Below are positions 11,953 to 23,810 of a stretch of 64,000 nt of DNA, in pieces (position 1 is the first letter of the stretch; every line of letters begins with the position of its first letter). The DNA lies in NCBI GenBank assembly GCA_022496205.1, contig WTXD01000011.1, forward strand, positions 434,001-498,000, in the 5' to 3' direction. Made by a program: the position numbers and the translations under genes. The DNA is from Gloeopeniophorella convolvens (Eukaryota > Basidiomycota > Agaricomycetes > Russulales). The notes under the pieces are model-generated. The model was given only the letters and a program-made list of their open reading frames with translations. It had not been told where the DNA came from and ran no database searches.

Positions 11953-13095
11953 TCAGGTCGGTACGCCTCGCCAGTGGTATAATACAGTGCCCTGCACATC
12001 GCGTGAGCGTCACAGCGCCCACATAAGCTATCGGCCCACTGACCGTGCTGTTGTCCTTTGAGACAATCTTCCGATTCACAAGCGCAATCAAGCACTTGTT
12101 CACCCGCGCTTGGTTCAGGTCCGGAGGTACGATCATCTCAATCACTGTGCGGACATGTAAGAGCGCGCGCAAGAGGGGATACGTAGGAGAGTTCACTGAC
12201 GTTTGATACCCCTGCCCTCGCTGTCCATGAGTTTCTCGATGACCATTTCGACGTTGCGCCGCAGAGTCTGGAACGAGAGAGGTGACACGCCCGCGCCGCC
12301 CCCAATGCACCGAGACACTCACCGGATCGTTCCCTCGAAACTCGAGAGGCAGCGACGACACAACTTTCTCAACCGCTATCTGAAAGCCAAACCCGAATTC
12401 TCAGACTATGCACCGCACGAGAGTAACAAAGCGCACGCACACTCCGTTCTTTCTTCTCCTTCGGCGTCAGCTTCGCCTTGCCCTTCTTCTTGACCACCTT
12501 TTTGGTCGCGGAGTTCTTGGACGGACCAGGGATGACAGAGTCGTTCGCAAAGGTCGTGTTCTCGCCTAGCGTGGCCGCGTCCGCCGTGTCGTCCGGCCTC
12601 GACGCGAGCGCGAGCCGGGACTGCGCCTGCGCCGCCTCGAGCGCCGCGCGCGCGTCTTCCTCTGCACAACAGCACGTATAAGCAAAGCCCCAATGCCAGA
12701 GGAACAGCCAACGCACCGGCTCTCCGCCGTGCAAGGACGTACGACGCGTCCGTCGGCGCCTGCCACACATCCGCGCGTCACGCCACCGGCCACACCACAC
12801 CACGCGACTTGCGCGGACGCACCTCGGGCCACTCCACCGTCAGCGCATTCATGTTCATCGCGTACAGCCAGCTCGCGAACGCCTCGTTGAACGTGTCGAG
12901 CGACGCGCCGAGCGCGCGCAGGCCGTCGACGTTCGCGCGCAGCGCGTCCGCCTCGTCGGCGAGCTCGGCGAGCGCGGGCTCGAGGAAGCCCAGGCCGTGC
13001 GGCGCGTCGGGGTGCGCGCCGGAGCGCGAGAGGGCGAAGAGGGAGCCTTGGGAGACGCGCCGGAGGGGCGTGTGTTGGGGTGGAGGGCCGCGCAT
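11953..13095 (-). CDS. DAM1: DASH complex subunit Dam1
   Basis: Kinetochore protein of the DASH/Dam1 ring, which couples chromosomes to spindle microtubules. Seven exons join in frame: 12823-13095, 12717-12759, 12441-12661, 12323-12379, 12201-12267, 12044-12144, 11953-11991 (266 residues). The N-terminal Dam1 signature is clear: RRVSQGSLFALSRSG, FLEPALAELADEADALRAN, FNEAFASWLYAMNMNALTVEWPEAPTDA. A basic linker (KKVVKKKGKAK) follows. The C-terminal part (SLPLEFRGNDPTLRRNVE, IEMIVPPDLNQARVNKCLIA) looks like a winged-helix-type fold and goes beyond the classical Dam1 core; that is inference. The gene diverges from TPR-CHAT-1. A decayed paralogue lies at 22290-23434, so this is the working copy. 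Confidence 0.87.
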
Positions 13096-13916
13096 TGTGC
13101 GGTTGTAAGTGTTGGTTCGAGATTAGATTGGTACATCTGATTATGTAAGAGGACTCCGAAAAAAGCCCTTGGTGCGGCAGCTTGCGGCAGGTGCTGCGCT
13201 GTGTGACCTCGAAGCAACCTCGAGGGCGCGCTCATTTTTGGCGCCGAGCAAACCGCCGGGTCCCGCACGCAGACACAGGACATGCCAAGATGATCTGATA
13301 CATGCCTTTGAGAGACAGGTGAGCCATGAACCACACAACGGAGCTGTCACGAAGCGGAAAAGGGACTGAGGGAAGGTCGGTCGGCGACGTGGCAGACCCA
13401 GAGGCTAGCTGCTTTCAGTGAGCCTTCCTTTCGCCTTCCCCGTGGTGCGCATCCGGTATACTTAACACATAACAGGCTCAGGAGGCGGTGTTCAATTGGT
13501 CGCCACGCACCGCCGGGGCATACTAGTACTACAGCTATCAGTACAGTCGCACATGATGAATACACGCCAACCGGTCCCTTTACATATATACATTCGCCCA
13601 AGGACAGATGGTCCTATGCATTTTGTGCTCATTGCCTCGGTTGCGCACCCTTCTGAAGGATAAAACCTCAAGGTCTCACATTGGATCGATTCTGTCAGTG
13701 TAGGGGGTACCCATCTTCGACTACCTCGCGTCACCAACTTCCTCAGAACGTAGTGCCCGTATACCTTCTAACCGAATTGAATTGCATCGTTCTCTAGTTG
13801 CCTATCTCCTAGCAGGCATCCCGAGGACGTGGAGTATCAACACGTGCGGTACTTGACATGACAGGTAAGTAAGCTTTCTGCTTCATGATTTCACACAGGC
13901 GGCCGTGCCATGCTCA
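13096..13916. promoter_or_regulatory. Divergent promoter region, DAM1 / TPR-CHAT-1
   Basis: About 820 bp separate the two start codons. No coding frame is supported. A GTAAGT...CACAG pair at 13865-13898 could be a very short 5' UTR intron of the CHAT gene, with a counterpart near 23762. The right end is similar to 23620-23810 upstream of TPR-CHAT-2, so promoter sequence was copied with the gene pair. Confidence 0.5.
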
Positions 13917-16900
13917 ATGCAGCCACTCGCAGCGAGTCCGGCAGCAGAAGCGCAGTTTGAACACCTGCTTTCCTCATGGTCCCTCTTCCATCCCATGAGG
14001 CCTCTTGCCCTCGTTCGAATTTCAGCGTTGAGGCTCAACCGCTTCCGGATTTCTGGAGAAGGAGACGATGTCAACAGCGCTATCAACTTCTTAGCTGAGG
14101 CTCTGCTTCTCCCATCCCGTCCCTCTAATCCGTATCGCATCAACCCAATCTTCACCTTCTTCATGCTTACGTTGTCATTGAGCTGGCGCTTCGACCTTAC
14201 CCAGAGCGACTCAGATATCAAATATGTTGTTGTGTATGGCCGCCATCTCCTCGGATGCCCGCTCGAGCGCAACGGGGTCGATCGAAACGAAGTTGTGCAT
14301 CTTCTTTTCGATGCACTGTACGAAGAGGCACGTACGGATCCCAAACACAACAATGTCAAAGAGATGTTGCACCTGTATCAGCACCTGCACGCTTTGAACG
14401 ACCCAGAGTACATTTCCCTTCGAATCCCAATTCTCCTTCGTCTGGCGAAGACCCATGATGCCACAGCTTTCCACGGAGGCAGTCGATTTGTCCACGAAGA
14501 GGTCATCCTTCATTACCTACGAGAGGCATTAAAAACGTCCAGACGCGAGGATTTACCATCTCTCCGGGTGTATCTTTCCCGTATACTCCTCCTCCGCTTC
14601 GTGAACTTAGGTGATGACCGGCTGGAGGAGATCATCCACCTCTTAGAGCAATGTCTGTCCTTTTCGACGCCTCGACTTTCGGAGGATCAGTACAATAACA
14701 TCCGCGGGCTTGCTGTAATCAGTTCACTTTTTGCATTTCTAGAAACGTCAAGGCCGGCATTCCTGGAGAAAAGCATCTCGAACTGTCGCATATTGCTTGA
14801 GAAATACACGGCTGGGACCACAGAATGGTTCTGGACTGTTGAATTGCTTGCTGATTTGCTGACGCTTCGATCCAAGCATTACGGGCCTGCGGAGGACCTC
14901 GAAGAAGCAGAGTCATGGATAAGGAAGCGATTCAGTCCAGCGCCCCAGGGGCCTACTTCTGTCAATGGGACCTTGAGCGCCGCTGATCCTCAATATGGAG
15001 AATCGAAAATGCTCGTGCGCAAGGAGAATAATAAGCCCACTACTGACCGAGTGGGTCCCTCGGTGAGTAACGATCTCTCCATTCAAAACAGGGGTGAAAT
15101 TTCGAACTGACACAGGCCAGGATGATCAAATGACCGATCAATTCAAGATGACAGTCATACTGTGTGGTTTGGACCAGCGCAAGGCAATGTTTCGGCTATG
15201 CATGAATTTATACCTGGCTTTCGAGAAGACGGGCGAAGTTCAATATCTTGAGGACGCGATCAGGACGGCCAGGAATGCTTCGGCTCGGGCCCACCTCAAT
15301 GCCGCGTGGCCTCCCTATAGGGCAGAACTCGCTTGTTTCTTGAGCATACGCTACGGTTTATTCGGGCACACAGATGATCTCGAGGAATCTATGTCCATTA
15401 GTCGATCAGTGGCCGAAGACAGTGCCGACTACGGTGTCGCATTCAAAACTGCGCTGCTCTGGGCCCAAGAAGCACGTACATCGAGCCACCCTTCTACACC
15501 GTTGGCGTTTGAGAAGGTCCTATCGATCTTGGAGGATTTCCTCTCGACTCGGCCAACTTTACAAGCACGACATGAGTTCTTGGCGCGGGAAGAGCTCGGT
15601 CGCACAAGCGCATCGGACTATGCATCCTATCGAGCTGAAACTGGTCAAGTCCAACGAGCTGTGGAAATCCTCGAGAGGAGCAGGTCTTTCCTGTGGTCTG
15701 AGCTGCGTGGATTCCGCACCTCGGTGGACCGTCTTTCGGGGGTGAACGAGGTCCTGGCGTCCAAATTTGTGGCCGTCAGCCGATGTCTGGAACAGATCGC
15801 CACGTCGAGTCCCGGGTTCTACGATGCTCGAACAGCGCTGCACGTTCACGATATCCAACTTCCAAAGCAACCAGAACCCGGAGACAAGTTCAGTAGCCTT
15901 CTGAGAGACCAGAAGGCGCTGAATGACCACCGCGAGGCCATCATTTCCCAGATCCGAGCCCTACCTGGTTTCGAGTATTTCATGAAGGGCGTGCCCTTTG
16001 ACATTCTCCGCCTTGTTGCTTCACATGGCCCCGTCATCTTCACCAACCGCTCCCTCTATGGACCATGCGGCGTCTTTATCATACTCCGTGACGCTCCTCC
16101 CTCCTTCATCCCAACACCCGCAATGTCCTATGACCGTGGCCTTGAGCTGATGAACGAACTGTTAGACACGCGCCGCACGCACGGTCTCGACTCGAAGCAA
16201 TATGATCGCACCCTCCGATCCGTTCTCAAGGAGCTCTACACACACATCGGTCAGCCTGTCATCGCTAAGCTCCAAGAACTCAGGATTACAGAGGGCTCCC
16301 GTGTTTGGTGGTGCCCTACATCCGTCTTCTGCTCCCTTCCCCTACATGCCATGGGCCCGATCTCGTCCACAAGCAAGGCCAAGTGGTACTTCTCGGATGT
16401 CTACATCTCCTCATACACCCCGACGCTCTCCTCTCTGATAGAGTCCCGTGCGCGCGCCAAGGAGGCCACCGAGTTGCCGTCGTTACTTGTCATCGGGCAG
16501 CCCGATGCATCCCTCCCAACCGCCATGGCAGAAATCGAGGCCGTCCAGGAGCTGGGACACGCAAAGACCATGCTCATCTCGGACGCAGCGACTGCCCCCG
16601 CTGTGCGCGCAGGCCTGCGCGCACACAACTTTGTCCACTTCGCCTGCCACGGCACGCTCGAGCCAGAGCGACCCTTCGAGGCGGCATTCCAGCTCCACAA
16701 GGGCGACCGCCTCACGCTGCTCGACATCGCGCGCGAGCGCCTCCCGCACGCCGAGTTCGCGTTCCTATCCGCGTGCCACACCGCCGAGCCGGCCGACCTG
16801 CGCACGCCCGACGAGGCGCTGCACCTCGCGGCGGCGATGCAGCACTGCGGCTTCCCGAGCGTCGTCGGGACGATGTGGGAGATGCTCGACGCGGACGGGT

Positions 16901-17067
16901 GCGACCTGGCGACGCACTTCTACGGGTACATGTTCGCGGAGGAGCGGCGGGATATGCCAATTGGAGAAAGGTCGGCGCGGGCGCTGCAGCATGCGCTGCA
17001 GAAGCTGAAGAGGAAGAAAGGGGTCACGCTGGAGCGGTGGGTGAACTTTGTGCATTATGGGGCGTGA
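13917..17067 (+). CDS. TPR-CHAT caspase-like protease, copy 1
   Basis: Large helical-repeat protein with a C-terminal CHAT domain (CHAT = caspase HetF associated with TPRs), a cysteine protease fold related to caspases and separase. Two exons, 13917-15062 and 15121-17067, give 1,030 residues; ending the 58-nt intron at 15120 keeps the frame. The start is the ATG aligning with copy 2. Residues 1 to about 600 are alpha-helical repeats (LNSAINFLAEALLLPSRPSN-like units, LEDAIRTARNA, DDLEESMSIS). The CHAT domain fills about the last 250 residues: LLVIGQPDASLP, then catalytic His in FVHFACHG (about residue 892) and catalytic Cys in AFLSACHTAEP (about 934), ending WVNFVHYGA. Both catalytic residues are present, so it is probably an active protease. 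Substrate and trigger are unknown; an immune or cell-death role is inferred from the family. Confidence 0.85.
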
Positions 17068-17082
17068 TTGTGTACTGTCGAG

Positions 17083-17136
17083 GTAAGCCGTTTCCAAGCA
17101 TTTGCATGGGATCTCTGACAAACTCTGACCCTTCAG
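17083..17136 (+). other. Putative 3' UTR intron of TPR-CHAT-1
   Basis: A 54-nt GTAAGC...TTCAG segment begins 15 bases after the stop codon. The same GT-AG layout recurs after the other two CHAT copies (26939-26988 and 28832-28886), which supports a spliced 3' UTR intron. Confidence 0.5.
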
Positions 17137-17821
17137 GCTTATAGCGTTCGCCGCGTCAAATACTTTCGGGTTTGTGTCAGGTCTGTGTCTTCGTGCTTTG
17201 GTTACTCTGGATGTCTGCATTGCTTCGAGACTCGCTCTCGGTTCCTTAATCGCGCCGTACTGTAGGAATACTGACCGGATGATATGCCCTTCAATTTCTT
17301 CATGCCTGTGATTGTTTTCTCGTGTACGTTAGTGGCCAGAGCGTCTTCTGTATTCTCGCTACGCGATATGTCTGACTGGTAGGGTGTGCCTGTATGAAGA
17401 TATTCGGCGAGAGCATCTCACTACGGACCTTCAAGGTAGTAAGTCGAGTCGGCGCTCGCCTTTCTTCTTGCGTGTCATCAAGGCCTGACGACACAAAGTC
17501 TCGAGAATCATGCGCGGTTTCTGATAAATTCTGACCTTCTCAGTTCATAGTGTCTGTCGACTTGACGGGACTTTGCGCGTCCGATGGGACCCCGTTAACA
17601 TAAGCTGCTTGTGCTGAAGCTCACTAGCACGAGTCTCTCTACGGAATCGCCATTATCATGACGTTTGACTGCTTCGTTGTTCTGATGAGCCGGTTGGCTC
17701 TCCACTACATCCTTGATGTTGTGTCATGTTTCTGCCTGTAATCCATATTCTCCTTGCTTATGGGCTTGATAGCTTACGCAGCTCTCGCCACGCTGCGAGG
17801 TATGGGTCGCAGCTCGAAGCT
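17137..17821. other. Intergenic region, 3' flank of TPR-CHAT-1
   Basis: No coding frame is supported. The first 250-350 bases resemble the sequence after TPR-CHAT copies 2 and 3 (shared GCTTATAGCG and CTTTGGTTACT-like words). The remainder is the 3' flank of the S41 protease. Confidence 0.45.
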
Positions 17822-20747
17822 TCATGGAAAAACTCCACGATCGATATCCTCGAAATAGGTATACTCTGTACGCACTCTCGTCCTCACAAGCGAGATCATA
17901 CTAGAGCTGTACCTAATATTATCATCCGGAGAAAAGCTTGGACTCGCTGTATTCGTTGTTAGCAGCGCGCTATACACCGAGAACCATAATACTGACGCAA
18001 AGGTCCAGAGGTTTTGAGGGTTGTTGTATGTGTCGGTCGTGTATTGGAAACGTACTGGGGACCGGAGTATCAACAAGCGCCAACCGGGAATACAGAGAGG
18101 GAGAGATAGCACGCACACTGCGGCTGTTCAGAGACGTAGGCAATCGGCAGTTTCTCGTTGAAAAAGCTGTAAGCTGTACAGGAGGGTCAGTGAATTGGTC
18201 TGGGAGGCTTCGATTTCACATTGCAACGTACCGATTCTCCAGTTGTGGCGCATGTTGGCATTGACGAGCCTGTATATTCTAAGTTAGATGGATACAAAAA
18301 TGTGTCGGAACACGTGTCATACAGGTCCGGAGGGGCAAGAGGGTCCTGCGGGAGACAGTCAGTTATTATGGCATAATCGGCGACCAGAAAGCAGTGGTTA
18401 TACGAACATCCTTGAGGCCAGCAGTCTTGATTTCGGTGTCCAAGTCGGAGAATTCCAACACTTGGTTGCCGGCCATACCTGCAAGTACTGCTATCAGCAC
18501 CTAGCCCTAGCCTGGCCCCAGCCAACATACCCTTGTATTGGATGTCCTGGTGCGGGTTGCCTCCGAAGATGGCGGTCTTGGTGTTGTGGCGCTCAAACAT
18601 GACAGTGGTGAACAGGGAGCAAGTCGACGCGCAGTCACCATTGCCGACTGAGGTGAAGTAAGCGACGATCTAACGATGGCGATGAGTCGACCTTCTTACC
18701 AATGGCTACATTTCTGGGATCAAAGAATTAGGTGTAGTGAGACGTTTGAGGATTATATGGACGCACTCGAGATCGAAAGGAGGAGTAGCAGGTATCTCCA
18801 CAGGCGAAGGAGGGCAGACGTCCTGGTTCGCGAAATGAGAACCAGAGACGAAGTAAAGGATGAAGAAAACCTTTACCTCAAAGCGCTGCGAAGTGGGCTG
18901 GCTACGCCCATTGACGATGGCAGGGACGGAAGGAGTGTTGTAGTCAAAATTGGCGGGCATCTGAGTGCCGTTCAAGAAGAGCCCTATAACCAACATTGAG
19001 CATGTACTAGATACCGGATGGGAAAGGTGGCACACAGTTGTCGCCGGGGTAGAAGGCAAGGTTCGAATTGACACCTAGAGCAATGTCGGCTGTCACGATC
19101 TTCTGCGCAAGCGGGTTGGCGCGAGAAGTGGATTGGAACCCACTGACATAGTGAGTTAAGATGGAACCTTAGACGCATCTTCCAGATACGCACGGTAATC
19201 CAAAGTTGGTGCCGGCCAAGTACGAGTGAAGGAATAATCCCAGGCACACGAAGCCACCTGCAGTCCAGCTTCAGACCTTCCGGGTCCCATACAATGAACG
19301 TTACGGACCTCCGTTGTTGGTTACGTCGATCAGGACGTTCTTGACACCAGATGCCTTGAATTGGTTAACAGCAGCCTCCACATCAACAGGGAACTGGTTA
19401 AAGTCGCCTTCAAATGAGCCAACGAACATCTGGCACACAGAAATGGGCTCGTCAGATGCGACATGCTTCAGTGATATCGAAGTGCACGTACAACTCCAGT
19501 TTTATTCCCGGGAAGAACGAACGACTTAATGACACCAGTGCTTCCGTTTGTGGGGGTCAGAGTAGGAAGGAAGGGCCCCGGGAGGCCAACCGCAGACTTG
19601 GGTGGAGCAGGGTCAAAAATCGCTGCGCGAGCCAGGCGCGGTGGCTCAGCCCCAGGCTGGAGGGTAGTGTCTGGCGACGGGCCAGCGTTCTTGCGGTCAA
19701 CACCATTGGTGGCGTTATTCGCAGCGCAGTTGTTGGCCCAGCTAGGGACATTCGGTCAACGCACAGTCTGACTCGGATTCTAGTCGGCTCACTAAGAAGG
19801 TCCATCCGTGAACGGGGAACCAGTGAAATCGGCAACGAAGGGAAAGTCGACAACTTCTGATTTGGTCGAGTTTACAGGAATGAGCGTGAATTCGAGGCTC
19901 GTTTGGGTAATGAACACAGGGCCGGCGAGGTCGCCAAGGCGCTGGGAGAAATCTGTGCCGGAGATGCGGTAGCTGCTGACCACGCTGTTCACTCGAACGT
20001 TGTGGTCGAGGTAGTTTCCGGAAACCTCTCGAGCAATCTTGTCGATGTAGTCGAAGGGAGCCAAACCACCAATGCTCAGGACCTTTGCGCCGGCGAAACG
20101 CTGCCAAGCAAAATTCTTTGCCGCAAAGAAGTTGGTAAAGTCGGGTCCCAGCAGAGTCAGGAACTCGACAGAATCGGGGGTGATGAAGACTTCACCCTCC
20201 AGAATGACAACTGGAGCTGGCAATATGTTCTGGTACGACATGTAGCACGCCGGGAACCAGGCTATGAACGGATTCAACGCTACCCGCGCATAGATGCCAA
20301 GAGAACACACCAGTGTGGCCGTCATTCAGCTGGTGTGCGAAGTTGTACAGATCCAGATTGAAATCATAGTCAGTCTGAGAAGAGAAGCCCGTCATTTAAT
20401 GGAGAATCCGTGGGAGATGCGGATGATCTACTCACTGGATACTTAGTCGCGTTGATCCGCGCGAGCTCCGCGCGGATGTTGGTCGTAGACTCTTGGAAAG
20501 GCGGTGGCGAGTTCAAGTAAAAGTCCTCGAATGTGTAGAAGTCAAAGACGCGTGAGACAACAGAGAGGACATTCTGCCTCAGAGTCTCGTTAAAAGGAAA
20601 CGACTTTTGGCACGCGATGACCTCCGCAGGATCTGCGAAGGTGAGACCCGCGACTTTAACACATGGATCAGAGGCGGCGGCGGAGACAAATAACACCCTG
20701 CTGAGGACGATGGGCAGCCCGGAACGTATAGCACGACCAAGACGCAT
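17822..20747 (-). CDS. S41-family (CPAF/UstP-like) serine protease, secreted
   Basis: Tail-specific-protease-like peptidase of family S41, resembling fungal UstP-type proteins. Sixteen exons join in frame: 20436-20747, 20311-20374, 19793-20261, 19492-19741, 19309-19429, 19194-19257, 19036-19142, 18877-18983, 18767-18822, 18700-18713, 18531-18647, 18408-18478, 18323-18345, 18232-18269, 18117-18173, 17822-18054 (about 700 residues). A signal peptide is likely (hydrophobic run ending VSAAAS). The catalytic His is in LNDGHTAWFPACY; the nucleophile Ser is in GNGDCASTCSLF. Other marks are SYWANNC, IDVTNNGGGFVCLG and NWLFLNGTQMPANFDY. Exon 10 is a 14-nt microexon. The last exon is the least certain: the conserved end RFQYTTDTYNNPQNLWTFA is clear, but an extra 3' intron could shorten the tail. 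Confidence 0.82.
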
Positions 20748-21828
20748 GCTGGTCAGGTCTTGGAATGGGCTTGGCGGTGAGAAGAAATGAGGGGGCTCTG
20801 CTAGTTGCTTTGCTGGCAGAACTATATAGCAGTCAGAAGGGATGCAGCGCTGTCAGGGCCAGATCGCGCTTGCTGAATCATAGGGGAGGTTGGTCCATGC
20901 GTCGGGTATGGGAACCGCATGAACAAAGAGAGACCGACGACGTGTTAATTTCCCAGCATGACGACCTCCGACAGCGACGGAGATAAGCTCGAGCTCGTTC
21001 GTTCTTCGACTGAGTCGTATGACGTGTATCCTCTGCAAATCGGTTTGGGAACTAAGCATCACGCAGAGGTAACGGAAGCTGCTTGAGCAACCGACGTTGC
21101 AGCCGCTTTGTTAGCTCTGCAGTTAGCGGGACGGGCGTTGAAATGGACGAACCCATAGAAGACTTCCCGCCACCGCCAACTTCTCTCCACGAATAAAGCA
21201 TCTCCGCCGTGTCACAACATCGCGCTATTGCAGGCAGCCGGTTGCCGCGTTATGTGGGCTTCGTCCTCGACAGAGCCTCATCGCGGAACTCGCAGAGGTG
21301 CACCAAGGAACACATAGGAAGTCAAGGAAGGCCAAGGGCCAACGAGTATGGCAAATGTAGAAAAAGTGCTCGAATGGCCGAGACAGATTGGCCTTGGATT
21401 GACCTTGCCAGGTGCAGTAAGCTACCGTAATACGGCACCGGCACCCGCCAGTGCGCGGGGCCGGCCGGTCTTGGCGCCGCCTCCGGGTCCCCCGAGCCGA
21501 CGATAACATGCCTGCGTGACTGCCACTGTGAGACACTTCTTCCTGAACGATACCCAGCATGTTGCCCTTTTCCCTCGGCTGCACCCGCTGCGCCATATGC
21601 CCTCTGAGAAACTCCTGCGCTGGCAGTTGTAGGCCGCCGAGGTGTCCATACGGTCAAGGTCTATGTTCACAGGGCCGCTGGCAGCCCGTGTGTAGATTAT
21701 GATTCTAGCTCGTGCTCGCTTTCCGTATATGAACTTGAGTACCTGAGTGCTCAGTCACTGGTCACCTCACCAGTTGACCGTTGATCGAGATCATTGGGAT
21801 GCACGGGCGCAGGTCCCGAGCGGGAACA
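20748..21828. other. Intergenic region upstream of the S41 protease
   Basis: Promoter of the S41 gene followed by about 1 kb with no supported coding frame, RNA gene or transposon end. A short GC-rich stretch lies at 21430-21500. The right edge abuts a duplicated fragment of the glutaminase 3' end. Confidence 0.45.
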
Positions 21829-22133
21829 AAGGCGAAAGGGAGCCATCACAATGCTTATGGATACAGTAGGTGGCACACGGCGTGATATGAACGCGCCAAA
21901 TAACATCACAATAACCCTCCAACCACCTCCAGCGCGCAACAGAAACGCGTCTATTGCGTGCGCTGCTCCGTATAGTAGCTCGGTGAGGCTTCGAATCGCT
22001 ATGCACCAAGCTGCAGCAGGTCGCGGCGAAGGGATTCGACTTCGGACTGTAGTCGCCTCGTATCGGATACTGATGACGCGTCGCTGTGTTCGGTGGTGAC
22101 TTCAGATGGTGAGCTCATGGAAATGCGCATACC
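21829..22133 (-). pseudogene. Fragment of the glutaminase 3' end (duplicate of 60493-60790)
   Basis: About 300 bp match the 3' UTR and last codons of the glutaminase gene that ends at 60611. Read on the minus strand, the fragment encodes PISMSSPSEVTTEHSDASS then DTRRLQSEVESLRRDLLQL, matching PISISPPPEAAAE and DTPRLQPEVESLLRDLLQL of the intact gene. An in-frame TAG follows and no upstream exons exist, so it is a non-functional piece carried by a rearrangement. It sits directly against the DAM1 pseudogene block. Confidence 0.75.
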
Positions 22134-22289
22134 TGGGTCAATGCACCTCGCAGTTGGTTTCTAGAATGACTGTGCTCCAGGGGGACTACACGTCGAAGAA
22201 GCCTTCTCGCGGAACATTGATAACAAGGCCCATGAGTAGCCAGTCACTGGATACAAGCGATTATTGCAGGTGTTACTGCGGTGTGGCTC

Positions 22290-23434
22290 AGCTTGGTATA
22301 TCGCCAGTGGTATAACACGGTGCCCTGCACGTCGCAGCATGAGTGTCAGAGTGCCCACGCAAGCTAACAGCCCAGTGACCGTGCTGTTGTCCTTCGTGAA
22401 AATCTTCCGGTTCACAAGCGCAATCAAACACTTGTTCGCCCGCGCTTGGTTCAGGTCCGGAGGCACGATCATCTCGTTCGCTGTGCGGACGTGTAAGAGA
22501 GTGCGCAAGAAGGAGGGAGGAAGAGAGTCCACTGACGCTTGATGCCCCTGCCCTCGCTGTCCATGAGTTTCTCAATGACTATTTCGATGTTGCACCGTAG
22601 ATTCTGGAACGAGCAAGGTGACACGCCCGCGCCGCCTCCAATGTACTGAAACACTCACCGGATCGCTCCCCGAAACTCGAGAGGCAGCGACGACACGACC
22701 TTCCCAGCCGCTATCTGAAAATCAAACCCCAACGTCGGACGATGCACCGCGCGAGAGCAAAAAAAGCGCACGCACGCTCCGATCCTTCTTCTCCTTCTCC
22801 TTCGGCATCAGCTTCGCCTTGCCCTTCTTCTTGACTGCCTTTTGGCTGGCGCGTTCTTGGATGGACCAGGAACGACAGAGTCGTTCGCGAAGGTCGTGTC
22901 CTCCCCCAGCGTGGCCGCATCCGCAGTGTCATCCAGCTTCGGCGCGAGCGCGAGCTGGAACTGAGCCTGCGCCGCCTCGAGCGCCGCGTGCGCGTCTTCC
23001 TCTGCGCGACAGCGCGCATGAGCAGAACCCTAGCACCAGAGGGACAGCCAACGCACCAGCCCTTCGCCGCGCATTGAAGACGTACGACGCGCTTATCGGC
23101 GCCTGCTACCGGCCCGCCCGCCACGCTACCGGCCATAAGTATGACGCGACGCGACACAACGCGGACGCACCTCGGGCCCCCCGATCGTCAGCGCATTCAT
23201 GTCCATCGCGTGCAGCTAACTCGCAAACAATCCGTTGAACAAGTCGAGCGAGCGCGCGCAGGCCGCCGACGTTCGCGCGCAGCGCGTCGGCCTCGTCGGC
23301 AAGCTCGGCGAGCGCAGGCTCGAGGACGGGGCGTGCGGCGCGTCGGAATGGACGCTGGAGCACGAGAGAGCAAAGAGTGAGCCTTGGGAGACGCGCCGGA
23401 GGGGCGTGTGTTGGGGTGGGGGGCCGCGCATCAT
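22290..23434 (-). pseudogene. DAM1 pseudogene (decayed duplicate)
   Basis: Homologous along its whole length to the intact DAM1 at 11953-13095, with recognisable exons and intron sites, but broken. The first exon starts MRGPPPQHTPLRRVSQG like the parent. A 4-nt deletion near 23322-23334 shifts the frame before VLEPALAELADEADAL. The Trp of ASWLYAM has become a stop codon (TAG, 23216-23218). The exon encoding SSLPLEFRG loses one base near 22660-22671. The conserved WPE and C-terminal exons are still visible in fragments. No full product can be made, so loss of function after duplication is clear. Confidence 0.85.
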
Positions 23435-23810
23435 GGCGGTTGTAGATGTTGGTTCAAATGGATGGGCAAGGAAATTGGATCGGATCAGATTATTGTTGTA
23501 TTCGATTATGTAAGACGGCTTCGCGGTTTGACCCCGAATTGGTGTGGCCGCAGGTGTGGACTCGAGGCAACCTCGAAGACACACAGCCCTTCGACCACCT
23601 CGAACAGGTACGAAGTATGTGTTACCAACTTCCTTAGAACGTAGTATTCGCGCACCGTCTAACCGATTCGAACTGTATTGTTCTCTAGTTTCCTAGTACT
23701 ATCTCCGAGCAGGCATCGGGGCACAGAGTTTCAACGCCTGAAGCGACTCGCAATATGGCAGGTAAGCTTTCTGCTTCATAATCTCAACGGGTAGCCGTGC
23801 CTGCTCAACT
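23435..23810. promoter_or_regulatory. Upstream region of TPR-CHAT-2 (shortened copy)
   Basis: Counterpart of the 820-bp DAM1/TPR-CHAT-1 promoter, here about 375 bp, so roughly half was lost after duplication. The part nearest the CHAT start (about 23620-23810) is the best conserved. No coding frame is supported. Confidence 0.45.

Larger units (their letters stand above)
11840..17500. repeat. Segmental duplication, copy A (DAM1 + TPR-CHAT)
   Basis: This stretch has a colinear, diverged copy at about 22150-27310. The match covers the 3' flank of DAM1, DAM1, the divergent promoter, the whole TPR-CHAT gene including its intron position, and the sequence after its stop codon. Copy A has the intact DAM1. 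Borders are estimated by eye. Confidence 0.75.
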
